A stretch of DNA of 64,000 nucleotides from Tetrapisispora phaffii CBS 4417 (Eukaryota; Ascomycota; Saccharomycetes; Saccharomycetales; Saccharomycetaceae), in assembly GCF_000236905.1 (NCBI RefSeq), contig NC_016523.1, positions 744,001 to 808,000 on the forward strand. The letters are read 5' to 3'. Positions 31,188 to 40,728 of this stretch are shown here, one piece after another. A program made the translations under genes and the position numbers. Under the pieces are notes generated by a model. That model was not told the origin of the DNA and searched no databases. It saw only the letters and a list, made by a program, of their open reading frames with translations. Every line of letters begins with the position of its first letter. The first letter of the stretch is position 1.

Positions 31188-32357
31188 ATGAGCACTCCTG
31201 TAAACATTACCGATTACACCAAGATCCCAACACAGGCTGGCGTTTCTCCAATGACTTCCGATCAAACTGATGAGTCTTTTTGGTCTTCAAATCCGATCTC
31301 CAGTTTTTTCATCGATACTTACAGAAACGTACATCAACATAGAGAATCTTTATCGTTGTCGAATCCTGGTAGTGTCGAGGATCTAAATAAAGAAGTGGCC
31401 AGAGACGTCTTTTTGAATCAATACGCTTTCACTGGGTTAAGAGCTGATTTGAATAAAGCTTTTTCTTTGAACCCTGCTTTCCAAACTTCTCATACTTTTT
31501 CTATTGGGTCAACCAATTTACCTAGTTATGCGTTCTCTGCTTTGTTTGCCAACGACGATTTGTTTGTGCAAGGTAATGTCGATGCTGATTTCTCCTTATC
31601 AGGTAGATTGAATTATGGTTGGAATAAACATAATATCTCAAAAGTGAATTTGCAAATCGCACATGGTCAACCTACTATGTGTCAGTTGGAACAAGATATT
31701 AAAGGTTCTGATTTCTCAATTAATTTCAAGACTTTGAACCCAACTTTCCAACTTTTGAATGCTAGTGAAATTTTCACCGGTGTTGCTGTCGGTTCTCTAT
31801 TACAAAACGTCACTCCAAATTTAGCATTAGGTTTAGAAGTTCTATACTCAAGATCTCAATCTGGTACCCCTGCTGATTCAGGCGTTTCATATTTAACCCG
31901 TTACGTCTCCACCAACAAAAATTGGATTTTTTCGGGTCAATTACAAGCTAATGGTGCTGCCATCGCCTCATTTTGGAGAAAAGTCTCTCCAAATGTCGAA
32001 GCTGGTATCGAAACAACTTTACAAGCTGGTATGATTCCAATCACTGACCCTGTAGTGGGTACCCCTGTCGGTATTCAACCAACTATCGAAGGTTCTACTA
32101 CCGTTGGTGCAAAATATGAATACAGACAATCTGTCTATCGTGGTACTATCGACTCAAATGGTAAAATTGCTTGTTTCCTAGAGAAGAAAATTTTACCAAC
32201 CTTATCAATCTTATTCTCTGGTGAAATTGATCACTTCAAACAAGAAAGTAAATTAGGTTGTGGTTTGCAATTCGAAACAGCTGGTAACCAAGAACTATTA
32301 ATGATGCAACAAGGTTTAGATGCTGATGGTAATCCATTACAGGCCCCACCTCAATAA
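31188..32357 (+). CDS. TOM40: mitochondrial outer-membrane import channel TOM40
   Basis: The 389-residue protein (yeast 387) is the beta-barrel pore of the TOM complex, through which nearly all mitochondrial precursors enter. A soluble N-terminal segment (about 1-95, with NPGSVEDLNKEVARDVFLNQYAFTG) precedes the porin-like barrel (SHTFSIGSTNLPSYAFSALF to LGCGLQFE). The C-terminus is polar (DADGNPLQAPPQ). The sequence lacks long hydrophobic helices, as expected. It converges with GLO1. Confidence 0.96.
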   Translation: MSTPVNITDYTKIPTQAGVSPMTSDQTDESFWSSNPISSFFIDTYRNVHQHRESLSLSNPGSVEDLNKEVARDVFLNQYAFTGLRADLNKAFSLNPAFQTSHTFSIGSTNLPSYAFSALFANDDLFVQGNVDADFSLSGRLNYGWNKHNISKVNLQIAHGQPTMCQLEQDIKGSDFSINFKTLNPTFQLLNASEIFTGVAVGSLLQNVTPNLALGLEVLYSRSQSGTPADSGVSYLTRYVSTNKNWIFSGQLQANGAAIASFWRKVSPNVEAGIETTLQAGMIPITDPVVGTPVGIQPTIEGSTTVGAKYEYRQSVYRGTIDSNGKIACFLEKKILPTLSILFSGEIDHFKQESKLGCGLQFETAGNQELLMMQQGLDADGNPLQAPPQ

Positions 32358-32693
32358 AGTTAACATGAACCATTAAACATTTTAATTGACTCCATGTAAC
32401 TTCTTTTCCATTTTTTTCAACTTTTTGACGTATTGTTCTTTTTGAAGTGAAAAGAATACTACTTTAAATTATAAATACAACTCAAAAGATATCCTTGTGT
32501 ATAGCCTTTATATTAATAGTAACAAGTAATTATTATAAGTTTATGAACTTATTAACTCAATATATGCTCCTTTCTTAGAAACTAATTAAAGACTCAATCA
32601 AGCGTGAGAACTGCAAATTAACATTCATAAGCATTTTAAGAATTCATATATAGAAGTATAGAATTATATATTGTTAATATACTATGATCTTCT
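32358..32693. terminator. convergent TOM40/GLO1 3' region
   Basis: This 336-bp very AT-rich spacer lies between converging genes and must hold both polyadenylation regions. TATATA and TTTATT elements are abundant. No gene is seen. Confidence 0.5.
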
Positions 32694-33638
32694 TTATAAT
32701 TTAATGTTTCTTAAAACGACTTCAATGGAGTACCCGTCTGGATCCTTTAGGAAAGCAATGTTCTTCATTTTACCTTGATTGAACTTTGGAGCCCATTGGA
32801 TCGCATCACCATATTTGTTTTCAATTTCTTGACAGAAAACTTCTGGCTTATCCATCACTACACAAATATGACCATAGCCTTGTGGTTCAGCGTTGCCAGT
32901 GTGATAATGGAAGTCTGGATCATCTTCAGTTCCATAGTTGTGACATAATTCGACAACACCTTCGGTGGTTCTCCATCCCTCTCCTTCAGTTTCCTTGTAA
33001 CTGAAGAAGTAATTTGTAAACTTAGCAGTTGGAACGTCGAAAGTTCTAATTAATTTCATACCTAAAACGTTAGTGTAAAAATCAACAGATTGCTTTGGGT
33101 CTTTGATGCGGTACATGGTATGGTTCAACTTTGGACCAAGATTTTGTGGACTTTGGTATGCTAGAAGTTCAATCCAGTATCCATCAGGGTCTAAAATGAA
33201 GGCAATATTGTGCTGTCTACCTTCTTCTAGTTTCTTCTTAAAAACAACGTTCTTGGCTTCTAACTCAGAACAGTATTTCTCGATATCGTAAACAGAGATA
33301 CATGTGTGGCCAAAACCACGATGTGGTTCAACATTGCCGTTGTTGACTTTGTAGTCTGGATCATCTTCAGTACCCCAGTTGTGGGTCAATTCTAAAACAC
33401 CACTATAGCCAAATATGTTATCGCCAGAGACAGAAGCTTCTACTTCTCCTGGGAATTTCAAAAAGTACAAACTGAATTTCATGTCTGGGAAATCCTTCTT
33501 CATATACAACTTCATGTTCAACTTCTTCTCATAAAACTCAATACTTCTGACAGGGTCCTTAATTCTGTAGCAGGTGTGGTTCATCAACAATGAAGGGTCA
33601 TTTTGGGCAGATTCGATTTTGGTTGTGTACAAACTCAT
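32694..33638 (-). CDS. GLO1: glyoxalase I (lactoylglutathione lyase) GLO1
   Basis: The 314-residue monomer (yeast 326) has two tandem glyoxalase/VOC halves. The first starts NHTCYRIKDPVRSIEFYEKKL (about 20), the second NHTMYRIKDPKQSVDFYTNVLGMKL (about 175), as in yeast Glo1, which carries two active sites. Metal-ligand positions are visible as the H of NHT and the E of VLELTHNWGTEDDPDY/VVELCHNYGTEDDPDF, the H of GFGHTCISV/GYGHICVV, and the E of DPDGYWIELL/DPDGYSIEVV. It detoxifies methylglyoxal with glutathione. The upstream region carries Yap1-type sites and a strong hairpin. Confidence 0.96.
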   Translation of the reverse strand: MSLYTTKIESAQNDPSLLMNHTCYRIKDPVRSIEFYEKKLNMKLYMKKDFPDMKFSLYFLKFPGEVEASVSGDNIFGYSGVLELTHNWGTEDDPDYKVNNGNVEPHRGFGHTCISVYDIEKYCSELEAKNVVFKKKLEEGRQHNIAFILDPDGYWIELLAYQSPQNLGPKLNHTMYRIKDPKQSVDFYTNVLGMKLIRTFDVPTAKFTNYFFSYKETEGEGWRTTEGVVELCHNYGTEDDPDFHYHTGNAEPQGYGHICVVMDKPEVFCQEIENKYGDAIQWAPKFNQGKMKNIAFLKDPDGYSIEVVLRNIKL

Positions 33639-34129
33639 TTTTCTTCAAATTGGCTGTAAGGTTTCACCAATTGGGCACTTTGTATCTTATAGTCGGCAAC
33701 AAAACAAGAACTGCACACCTGCAATGGCTGGTTTCTTATATACAATATACAATTTAACAATTTCGAAAAGGTATTTGTGCCATAACTCTCTGTTTCTCTG
33801 TTACTAATCCTCAAAAGTTGAAAAATAGTTGCTTACATAACGAATATGGTTGTTATTTAACAATGAAATAACAACCATAATTAGTAATGGTACTTATGAA
33901 TACGGTCAATTCAACGCAAGGATTGAACGATATTATGAATTGGGATATATATTAGTAATTGAGAAACTGCACTGCAAGCTTTAATTTCTGGCTACTCTAT
34001 GGTGTACTCATTTAAAGGTTTGTTGTTCCGCAAAATTGTAAAAACATATCAATCTCTTTGAGTATATACATATATATTTGTATGCGACAAAAACGGTTAG
34101 AGGTTCCAACTAGCGTACAGAAGTCGGTA
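33639..34129. promoter_or_regulatory. GLO1 promoter and PRP2 3' region
   Basis: This 491-bp spacer lies between two minus-strand genes. It contains three TTASTAA elements (33801-33807, 33881-33887, 33952-33958) and a 14-bp inverted repeat (33845-33879) located 160-320 bp upstream of GLO1. TTACTAA/TTAGTAA is the Yap1 recognition sequence. Confidence 0.5.
33845..33879. repeat. perfect 14-bp inverted repeat (hairpin)
   Basis: TATGGTTGTTATTT (33845-33858) is the exact reverse complement of AAATAACAACCATA (33866-33879), with a 7-nt loop. It lies about 210-240 bp upstream of GLO1 and 250 bp past the PRP2 stop, so it could be a promoter element or an RNA hairpin in a PRP2 read-through transcript. 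Confidence 0.8.
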
Positions 34130-36901
34130 TTACCTTTCCAATTTTTTATACAACTGTGGAACCATTTCATTTAGCCACGATTCATTTGCAATTGGGAGTA
34201 TCACTCGAGCATATTCCTTTGTAGTCAACATCAATTGCTGGAACAATATATGTTTCGTCGGTTTTCGGCCTTCTTCCATATGGGATTTTTGGTAGACAAC
34301 ACTAGACGGGTGTATTAGAACTTCGAGTCCATTATTAGCTTTCCCTTTGCCAATTGTTCTATATCCGGTGGTACCCAACTTGGCAATATTCATGGGAAAT
34401 CCAGTTATAAAGCACTTAGAAATTTTAGAAGTTATATTCATATTTGTTATATCAGGAATTTCCTGACGGGCTTTTATATTTAACGCAACTAAACCTAGCC
34501 TCTCACTACATTTCCACAATTGCTCTCTAATGTTTCTTACTCTACATAACGTCTTGTACTGGACTTTATGATCTTTGCACCAGAATTTAGAATAATCAGA
34601 CTCGCTCCATTGATCATAGATTTTAAGATAAAGCAAATGATCACTATTAGAATCACCAACAACTCGATTCATAGCTTCCTTTGACGAACCAATAAACATG
34701 GATGAAACTTCTTGAAGCATTGCGACAATAGTTACACATTCTTCCAAAACACCTTTTGTGGTTTCATTAGTGGCGGATGTGTAAATAACCTTTGCAAATT
34801 CTGGTTCACATGGAAATTCACACATTATTCTTCCAAGCCTCGTTATAGAACCGTTACTGTTCAAAGCTCCTAATATATATAATGTCTCCAATGCTTTCGA
34901 TAATGACTGGATACTTGGTTTGTCCAGTAAAGGAAATCCAATCAAATCGCTGACACCTAGTGATAATAATAATAATACAATATTTGATATATTAGTCCTT
35001 AAAATTTCCGGCTTTGGCATCATTTCTAGTTCATTATAATATGACCATTTGGTAAACAATCTAAAACATTTACCTGGGCCTACACGACCAGCTCTACCAG
35101 CTCTTTGATCAACAGATGCTTTAGAGCAAGGTACAGTGAGTAATTGTGACATCCCAGTAGATGGAACATATGCGTTTTCTTTTACATAACCAGGATCAAT
35201 CACGTACTTTATACCGTCGATTGTTAATGAAGTTTCGGCAATATTCGTTGCAAGAACGACTTTACGACATCCATTTGGAGTCTTTTGGAATATTCTATCC
35301 TGTTGTTCTTGAGGCAAATTAGCATATATAGGCGTGATAAGCATCTGGGGTATGCTTGAACCTAATTTAGCTATTATCGCCTCTAAATTTTCTCTTACAT
35401 TTTCAATTTCTTCTTGACCTGTTAGAAACACCAATATATCACCTGGTAGAGCTTGTGTTGTATGAATTTGGAATATGGTTGTAATAGCGGCATTCATATA
35501 ATTAGCCTCAGGCTGAACTGTATAATGTATATCAACTGGATAACGTCTACCAGGGACATTGAATATAGGGCATTTATTGAAAAAATTTGAGAATTTTGTT
35601 GAGTTCATTGTAGCAGATGATATAATCAGTTTCAAATCTGTTCTATGTAACAAAATATTTTTTAGAAGACCTAACAGGATATCCGTTGCTAATGTACGTT
35701 CGTGAGCTTCATCAATCATGATACAGGAGTACCTGGATAACATCGGGTCGTTCAAAAACTCTCTCAATAACATACCATCTGTCATGTACTTTAATAAGGT
35801 TTTATTAGGTGTTGTTTTATCGTCAAAACGAATAGTATATCCTACCTCTTGCCCAAGAACAGCATTCATTTCGTCAGCTACTCTTGAAGCGACAGAAGTA
35901 GCTGCTACTCTTCTTGGCTGAGTGACTGCAATTTGGAACTTCCCATTTTGAGTATAATTTTCTTCTATCAAATATTGAGGCAATTGTGTTGTTTTACCAG
36001 AACCAGTTTCACCAACTACAATTAAAACTTGATTTTCTTTAATAGCATCTAGCAGGCTTTGCCTGTATTTATAAACTGGCAGCAATTTCCTTGACTCTTG
36101 GATGGCGACTATCCTATTTTCTTCCATATTCAATTTTTCCCTTAAATTTTCCAATTCTGCATCTTCTTCTCCACTTGAAGTATCCTCATCATTTTCATCA
36201 TCTAACATATCTTCTTGATCACTAGTGAAATCTATCATTGCTTCTTCATCAAAGACATAGTCATACTTTTCCGAACCTTTAACCTGAATGTTGTCTATTT
36301 GATGACCAGCATCTGTCTTCACTGCATTCCGTATCTGATTGTCTTCCCATATTTCACCTGGGTTACGTTGTCGTTTGGAACCATCGTATTCGTTGCCATA
36401 TAGGGTTTTCCTTTTTTTATCAGTTGGAGAACTGCTGTTATCAGCATCATCATGTGCCAATGTGTAATAATTAGTATCCTCTATGGATCGTTTGCTATTG
36501 ATCAGCTGAACTAACTCTCTCTTCAATATAATCTCCGACCTTTCCCTTTCTGATAGATTGTCCCATCCATATTTTTTTATGTCATCTTCTAAAATCTCAA
36601 GCTCTCTTATCAGCAATACGAATTTCTCTTTCTCTCTTCTTCCAAGATACTCATGTCTTGCCAGTACCCTCAATTCATCCATATTTTCATTAACCTTGCT
36701 TCTAATAGCATCTGCACCGTGATGATCAGAAGCATACTGGTGTCTTTCCAACCCCTGATCTTGTTTTTCTGTTTTTTCTTCCGACAAAGCATCTCTCGAG
36801 ACTTCTGCATCCCCATCCACACTATCATCTTCCACAGATTCGTATCTAGCTTTCACTCTCCTCTTCCCCACTCCTTCCCAAATCTTGGTCTCATTTCCCA
36901 T
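34130..36901 (-). CDS. PRP2: spliceosomal DEAH-box ATPase PRP2
   Basis: The 923-residue protein (yeast Prp2 876) remodels the activated spliceosome before the first catalytic step. A charged N-terminal region (about 1-270) precedes the helicase core: Walker A GETGSGKTTQLPQ (about 300), DEAHERT, SATMN, and QRAGRAGRVGPGKC. The winged-helix/ratchet and OB-fold regions follow (ILRTNISNIVLLLLSLGV; IHPSSVVYQ). The closest alternatives are Prp16, Prp22 and Prp43. The short N-terminus without S1 motif and the divergent partner URK1 (YNR011C-YNR012W) point to Prp2. Confidence 0.9.
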   Translation of the reverse strand: MGNETKIWEGVGKRRVKARYESVEDDSVDGDAEVSRDALSEEKTEKQDQGLERHQYASDHHGADAIRSKVNENMDELRVLARHEYLGRREKEKFVLLIRELEILEDDIKKYGWDNLSERERSEIILKRELVQLINSKRSIEDTNYYTLAHDDADNSSSPTDKKRKTLYGNEYDGSKRQRNPGEIWEDNQIRNAVKTDAGHQIDNIQVKGSEKYDYVFDEEAMIDFTSDQEDMLDDENDEDTSSGEEDAELENLREKLNMEENRIVAIQESRKLLPVYKYRQSLLDAIKENQVLIVVGETGSGKTTQLPQYLIEENYTQNGKFQIAVTQPRRVAATSVASRVADEMNAVLGQEVGYTIRFDDKTTPNKTLLKYMTDGMLLREFLNDPMLSRYSCIMIDEAHERTLATDILLGLLKNILLHRTDLKLIISSATMNSTKFSNFFNKCPIFNVPGRRYPVDIHYTVQPEANYMNAAITTIFQIHTTQALPGDILVFLTGQEEIENVRENLEAIIAKLGSSIPQMLITPIYANLPQEQQDRIFQKTPNGCRKVVLATNIAETSLTIDGIKYVIDPGYVKENAYVPSTGMSQLLTVPCSKASVDQRAGRAGRVGPGKCFRLFTKWSYYNELEMMPKPEILRTNISNIVLLLLSLGVSDLIGFPLLDKPSIQSLSKALETLYILGALNSNGSITRLGRIMCEFPCEPEFAKVIYTSATNETTKGVLEECVTIVAMLQEVSSMFIGSSKEAMNRVVGDSNSDHLLYLKIYDQWSESDYSKFWCKDHKVQYKTLCRVRNIREQLWKCSERLGLVALNIKARQEIPDITNMNITSKISKCFITGFPMNIAKLGTTGYRTIGKGKANNGLEVLIHPSSVVYQKSHMEEGRKPTKHILFQQLMLTTKEYARVILPIANESWLNEMVPQLYKKLER

Positions 36902-37455
36902 TTTGCCAAGAATAGTTTCCTTCTTGAAAATAATGTACTGTTATCTACGGCTGAGACTTAGTTCAAATACGTCTTGGGGTGTTACCACTAGAAAACAAAC
37001 TGAAAAGAAGTACGTTTTAATATTAACTCATCTCAGATCATCTCATCTCATTTCATCTCTTTTTATGGTTGTTACAAATTTCAGAATTTTGAATGAAACC
37101 CTAAAAAACCCGTAAGACGTTCACATTTGAAGCTCATCTCAAACTCGAAAATGAAAAATTTGATGTTTAAGATCTCTGATGATGAGATGAGTTAAGGCAA
37201 TATAAGGAACCGTTTGTATTTATCGAGGATGTCAGGATCAGTTGGACCAGAGGTTTATGTTTCAGGATAGTGGTGCTATTGTGGTGTGGCCAAAATCAGT
37301 TTCTGAAAGTTGAGTTTCGGAATTTTATTTAAGAGCAACAGTTAGGAATTTCGAACACTGCCTATATTTTTATTCGTTTTCTTTTTAGAGAAGGAGAAGC
37401 ATTGAACAGTATTTTTCAAAGGGTTGGGCTATAATATTTTGTATTGCAACACACT
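36902..37455. promoter_or_regulatory. divergent PRP2/URK1 promoter with inverted GATGAG repeats
   Basis: This 554-bp divergent promoter has a run of CATCTCA units at about 37027-37060. A 13-bp exact inverted repeat pairs TTAACTCATCTCA (37023-37035) with TGAGATGAGTTAA (37183-37195). GATGAG is the core of the PAC element, so the repeat may be a symmetric two-way control element. Confidence 0.5.
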
Positions 37456-38943
37456 ATGCCGTTGGTGGACTATATATCAAATGAGGAAGCAGAGCTTATG
37501 CGTGTTGCTAACGCTTCTTCGCAGCGGAGGAGATCTTCTGTTGTGTCCATGGAGTCTGGAAAGACAAAATATATGCCGCCTTGGACTACTCCCTATATTA
37601 TCGGTATAGGTGGTACTTCTGGGTCTGGCAAGACTAGTGTTGCTAGTAAATTGGTCTCAGAAATCGATGTTCCTTGGACGGTATTGATCTCCCTGGACAA
37701 CTTTTATAAGCCCTTGGATAAAGCTCAACGGAAGAGGGCCTTTGAAAATAATTACGATTTTGATGAACCAGAAGCTGTGGATCTGGATTTAGCATATCGA
37801 TGCATTCTTGCTTTGAAGGAAGGTAAGAAAACTGAGATTCCTGTTTACAGTTTTGTTCACCATAATCGAGTCCCAGATAAAAACATCACCATATATGGAG
37901 CAAGTGTAATTGTCATCGAAGGTATCTATGCTTTATACGATAAGAGATTATTAGATTTGATGGATTTGAAAATATACGTCGATGCAGACTTGGATATTTG
38001 CTTGGCGAGAAGATTATCAAGAGATATCATCACTAGAGGTAGAGACTTAAGTGGTTGTATTCAACAATGGGAAAGATTTGTCAAACCAGACGCTGATAAA
38101 TATGTTAAACCAACTATGAAGAATGCTAATGCCATTATCCCTTCAATGGCTGATAACCAGGTAGCTATAAAATTACTAATCAACCATATTAAATCTAAAT
38201 TAAAACTAAAGTCAGAGGAACATGTTGAAAAATTACTGAAATTAGGTGGACTCGAGTCTAAGGATTCGAAACCTTTATCATATTACAAGAATATTTTTCA
38301 AATACCAGCTACTAACCAAGTTAAAGCATTGAGAACAATGTTATTAGATAAGAATTTGAGTAGAGACGACTTCGTTTTTTATTTTGACCGTGTTGCCACT
38401 ATTTTACTATCAAGTGCATTAAATAATATCAATATCCAATCTAGAGTTACTATAGAGACTCCGGAAGGTCACCATGAAAAAAATATGATCAGATGCGACT
38501 TTGATTCTGTTATTGCAGTTAATATTATCCGTTCTGGTGACTGCTTTATGAGTTCCTTGAAAAATACTATTCCAAGCATAGCGATCGGTAAGCTCCTAAT
38601 CCAATCAGACTCACAAACTGGCGAACCTCAACTGCACGCTGAATTTCTTCCTCCAAATATTCATCTATGTAATTCCGTCCTGCTAATGGAGGCTCATGTC
38701 ATTACAGGAGCCAATGCCATCATGGCAATTCAAGTGTTATTAGATAACGATATTTCTTTAAAGAATATCAAGTTAGTCGTTTACATGGCCACAGAAGTTG
38801 GTATCAGACGTATCTTAAATGCATTTGGCTCTAGTATTCAAATTTATGTTAATTTCATTATTTCAAATGAAAAAATTAAAAGTGGTAACCATAATTGGGC
38901 AGTCACTAAGTTTATTGACACAAAATATTTCGGTTGCAACTAA
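37456..38943 (+). CDS. URK1: uridine/cytidine kinase URK1
   Basis: The ATG at 37456 (MPLVDYISNEEAELM) gives 495 residues (yeast 501); the longer frame starts at TTG. The uridine kinase domain has Walker A GIGGTSGSGKTS (about 48-59), SLDNFYKPL, FDEPEAVDLDL and RRLSRDIITRGR. It is followed by a phosphoribosyltransferase-like domain (about 270-495), as in the UCK-UPRT fusion form. It phosphorylates uridine and cytidine in pyrimidine salvage. It is divergent from PRP2, as in S. cerevisiae. Confidence 0.95.
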   Translation: MPLVDYISNEEAELMRVANASSQRRRSSVVSMESGKTKYMPPWTTPYIIGIGGTSGSGKTSVASKLVSEIDVPWTVLISLDNFYKPLDKAQRKRAFENNYDFDEPEAVDLDLAYRCILALKEGKKTEIPVYSFVHHNRVPDKNITIYGASVIVIEGIYALYDKRLLDLMDLKIYVDADLDICLARRLSRDIITRGRDLSGCIQQWERFVKPDADKYVKPTMKNANAIIPSMADNQVAIKLLINHIKSKLKLKSEEHVEKLLKLGGLESKDSKPLSYYKNIFQIPATNQVKALRTMLLDKNLSRDDFVFYFDRVATILLSSALNNINIQSRVTIETPEGHHEKNMIRCDFDSVIAVNIIRSGDCFMSSLKNTIPSIAIGKLLIQSDSQTGEPQLHAEFLPPNIHLCNSVLLMEAHVITGANAIMAIQVLLDNDISLKNIKLVVYMATEVGIRRILNAFGSSIQIYVNFIISNEKIKSGNHNWAVTKFIDTKYFGCN

Positions 38944-39408
38944 TCTTCTAACCAAAAACATAATATGCCATTTAAATGGGACTGAAACTCCCTCGCTACA
39001 ATGTTCCACACCTTTAGTTCCACACTAACATAAATAATTATTTATCTCTAAATAATCGAGCATTTAATAGATCATTAATCAGGAACTTCTCGAGTTCAGC
39101 TCTTATTTCACAAAGAACAACTATTCTGAACAGAACAGTACTCGCAAATCAGTCAAATAACTACATCGATGCCATTATAAGTTATTCACTTATTCTTAAT
39201 TGAATACAATAATGGGTTGAAGCATACTAATCGATGTTCATTTCCTTTATTTCAATTTTTGAAACTTTGCGATGGATCGATGAGTTGAAAAATAGAACTG
39301 TATATAAATTAGTACATGCAATATTTGAATAAAACAGACATTATATCTAGCTTGTTTAATGTAGTTATGCTAAAATAGGAAAACATAAGAACAGAGTCTA
39401 ATATAAAG
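38944..39408. other. URK1-SMM1 intergenic region
   Basis: This 465-bp AT-rich tandem spacer lies where S. cerevisiae has PHO91 and YNR014W. I see no relic of either and no clear motif. Confidence 0.45.
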
Positions 39409-40578
39409 ATGGTTAGCTACGCAGGAAAACTTGTTTTAGCCCCTATGGTAAGAGCTGGTGAACTTCCAACAAGATTATTATCGATTCAGCATGGTGCTGA
39501 TCTGGTTTGGTCACCAGAGATTATAGATAAAAAATTAATACAATGCCAAAGAAATATCAATGATAAATTAAATACTATTGATTTTATAATACCTTCGAAT
39601 CCGAATGCTGCTCATAATGCGAATAAACCACCCGTTTTGGTCTTTAGAACATATCCAAAGATAGAGAAGGGAAAATTAATATTTCAGATGGGTACTGCAT
39701 CACCAAATTTAGCAGTTGAAGCTGCTTTGAAGGTAATCCAAGACGTAGATGGTATTGATGTAAATGCGGGATGTCCAAAACATTTTTCTATCCATTCCGG
39801 AATGGGTGCTGCGTTGTTGAAGACTCCTGAGAAACTGTGCTCTATTCTTACAGAATTAGTCGCAAAGGTTGGAAAACCATATAACAAACCTATTAGTGTC
39901 AAGATTAGAATTTTAGATAATGAAAGCTCTACACTGGGTCTTGTTAAAAGCTTGTGCAAAACAGGAATAGCTAATTTGACTGTTCATTGTAGAACCACAC
40001 CTATGAGAAACAGAGAAGCACCAATAAGAGACTACATTCCCGAAATCTACAAAATATGTGCATTTAATAACGTCTCATTAATAATGAATGGTGCAATTTC
40101 AAACAGAAAAGAATTTGCTGAAATACTAGAGGCGTCACAGTTTCCAAAAGATGTTGGGGGTATGATTGCTGAGTCAGCAGAATCAAATCCTAGTGTATTT
40201 AATAGAGATCCATTAGAATGGTACGATGTTTGTAAAGAATATATTCAGATTACAAATGATTTTGAGAACCATGTAGGAAATACAAAGTATATGCTAACAA
40301 GAATAGTACCAGGCAAATCAAAATTCTTCCAATATTTTGCAAAATGTAAGACTTTGGAAGAAATAAATTATGTATTACAAAAAATGGGGAAAGATGGCTC
40401 TGTGATCGAAGATCCAATGCCCTATCTTGATGAGTGTAGGGAAGCAGAGAAACAGGTAAAAAAAAACAGAATAATAAAAAGTCATTACAAAGTCAAAATA
40501 ATAAACGTCCACCAAGCACCCTTGAGGACCAAGAACACACAGGAAAGAAAACAAAAGTATAAACTATTTGAAACTTGA
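39409..40578 (+). CDS. SMM1: tRNA-dihydrouridine synthase SMM1 (DUS2)
   Basis: The 389-residue protein (yeast 384) reduces uridine 20 of cytoplasmic tRNAs. The FMN-dependent TIM barrel begins GKLVLAPMVRAGELPTRLL. It has the catalytic cysteine in DVNAGCPKHFSIHSGMGAALL, the substrate and flavin motifs KIRIL and LTVHCRTTPMRNREAP, and IMNGAISNRKEF. A lysine-rich C-terminal tail (AEKQVKKNRIIKSHYKVK) probably binds tRNA. It converges with the acetyl-CoA carboxylase gene, as YNR015W does with YNR016C. Confidence 0.95.
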   Translation: MVSYAGKLVLAPMVRAGELPTRLLSIQHGADLVWSPEIIDKKLIQCQRNINDKLNTIDFIIPSNPNAAHNANKPPVLVFRTYPKIEKGKLIFQMGTASPNLAVEAALKVIQDVDGIDVNAGCPKHFSIHSGMGAALLKTPEKLCSILTELVAKVGKPYNKPISVKIRILDNESSTLGLVKSLCKTGIANLTVHCRTTPMRNREAPIRDYIPEIYKICAFNNVSLIMNGAISNRKEFAEILEASQFPKDVGGMIAESAESNPSVFNRDPLEWYDVCKEYIQITNDFENHVGNTKYMLTRIVPGKSKFFQYFAKCKTLEEINYVLQKMGKDGSVIEDPMPYLDECREAEKQVKKNRIIKSHYKVKIINVHQAPLRTKNTQERKQKYKLFET

Positions 40579-40635
40579 AATCCGAAGGTTAAATATTCTG
40601 AATTATTGTTACACACAATATCAATGACAAAAAAA

Positions 40636-40643
40636 TATATACA
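40636..40643 (-). promoter_or_regulatory. possible Puf3-type element downstream of the carboxylase gene
   Basis: On the minus strand TGTATATA lies about 85 nt past the stop and fits TGTANATA. It sits in an AT-repeat context, so chance is likely. Confidence 0.25.
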
Positions 40644-40728
40644 TGTAATATATAGTAGTATCCATATAGTTTGAGATAACAGGATATAAATTTCTAATAT
40701 CATTTTTGATTTGGTTATTGGTTAAGTG

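Noticed and set aside
33801..33807. TTACTAA as an intron branch point upstream of GLO1
   Set aside because: It is not a full TACTAAC with donor and acceptor, and GLO1 is complete without an intron; a Yap1 site fits better.
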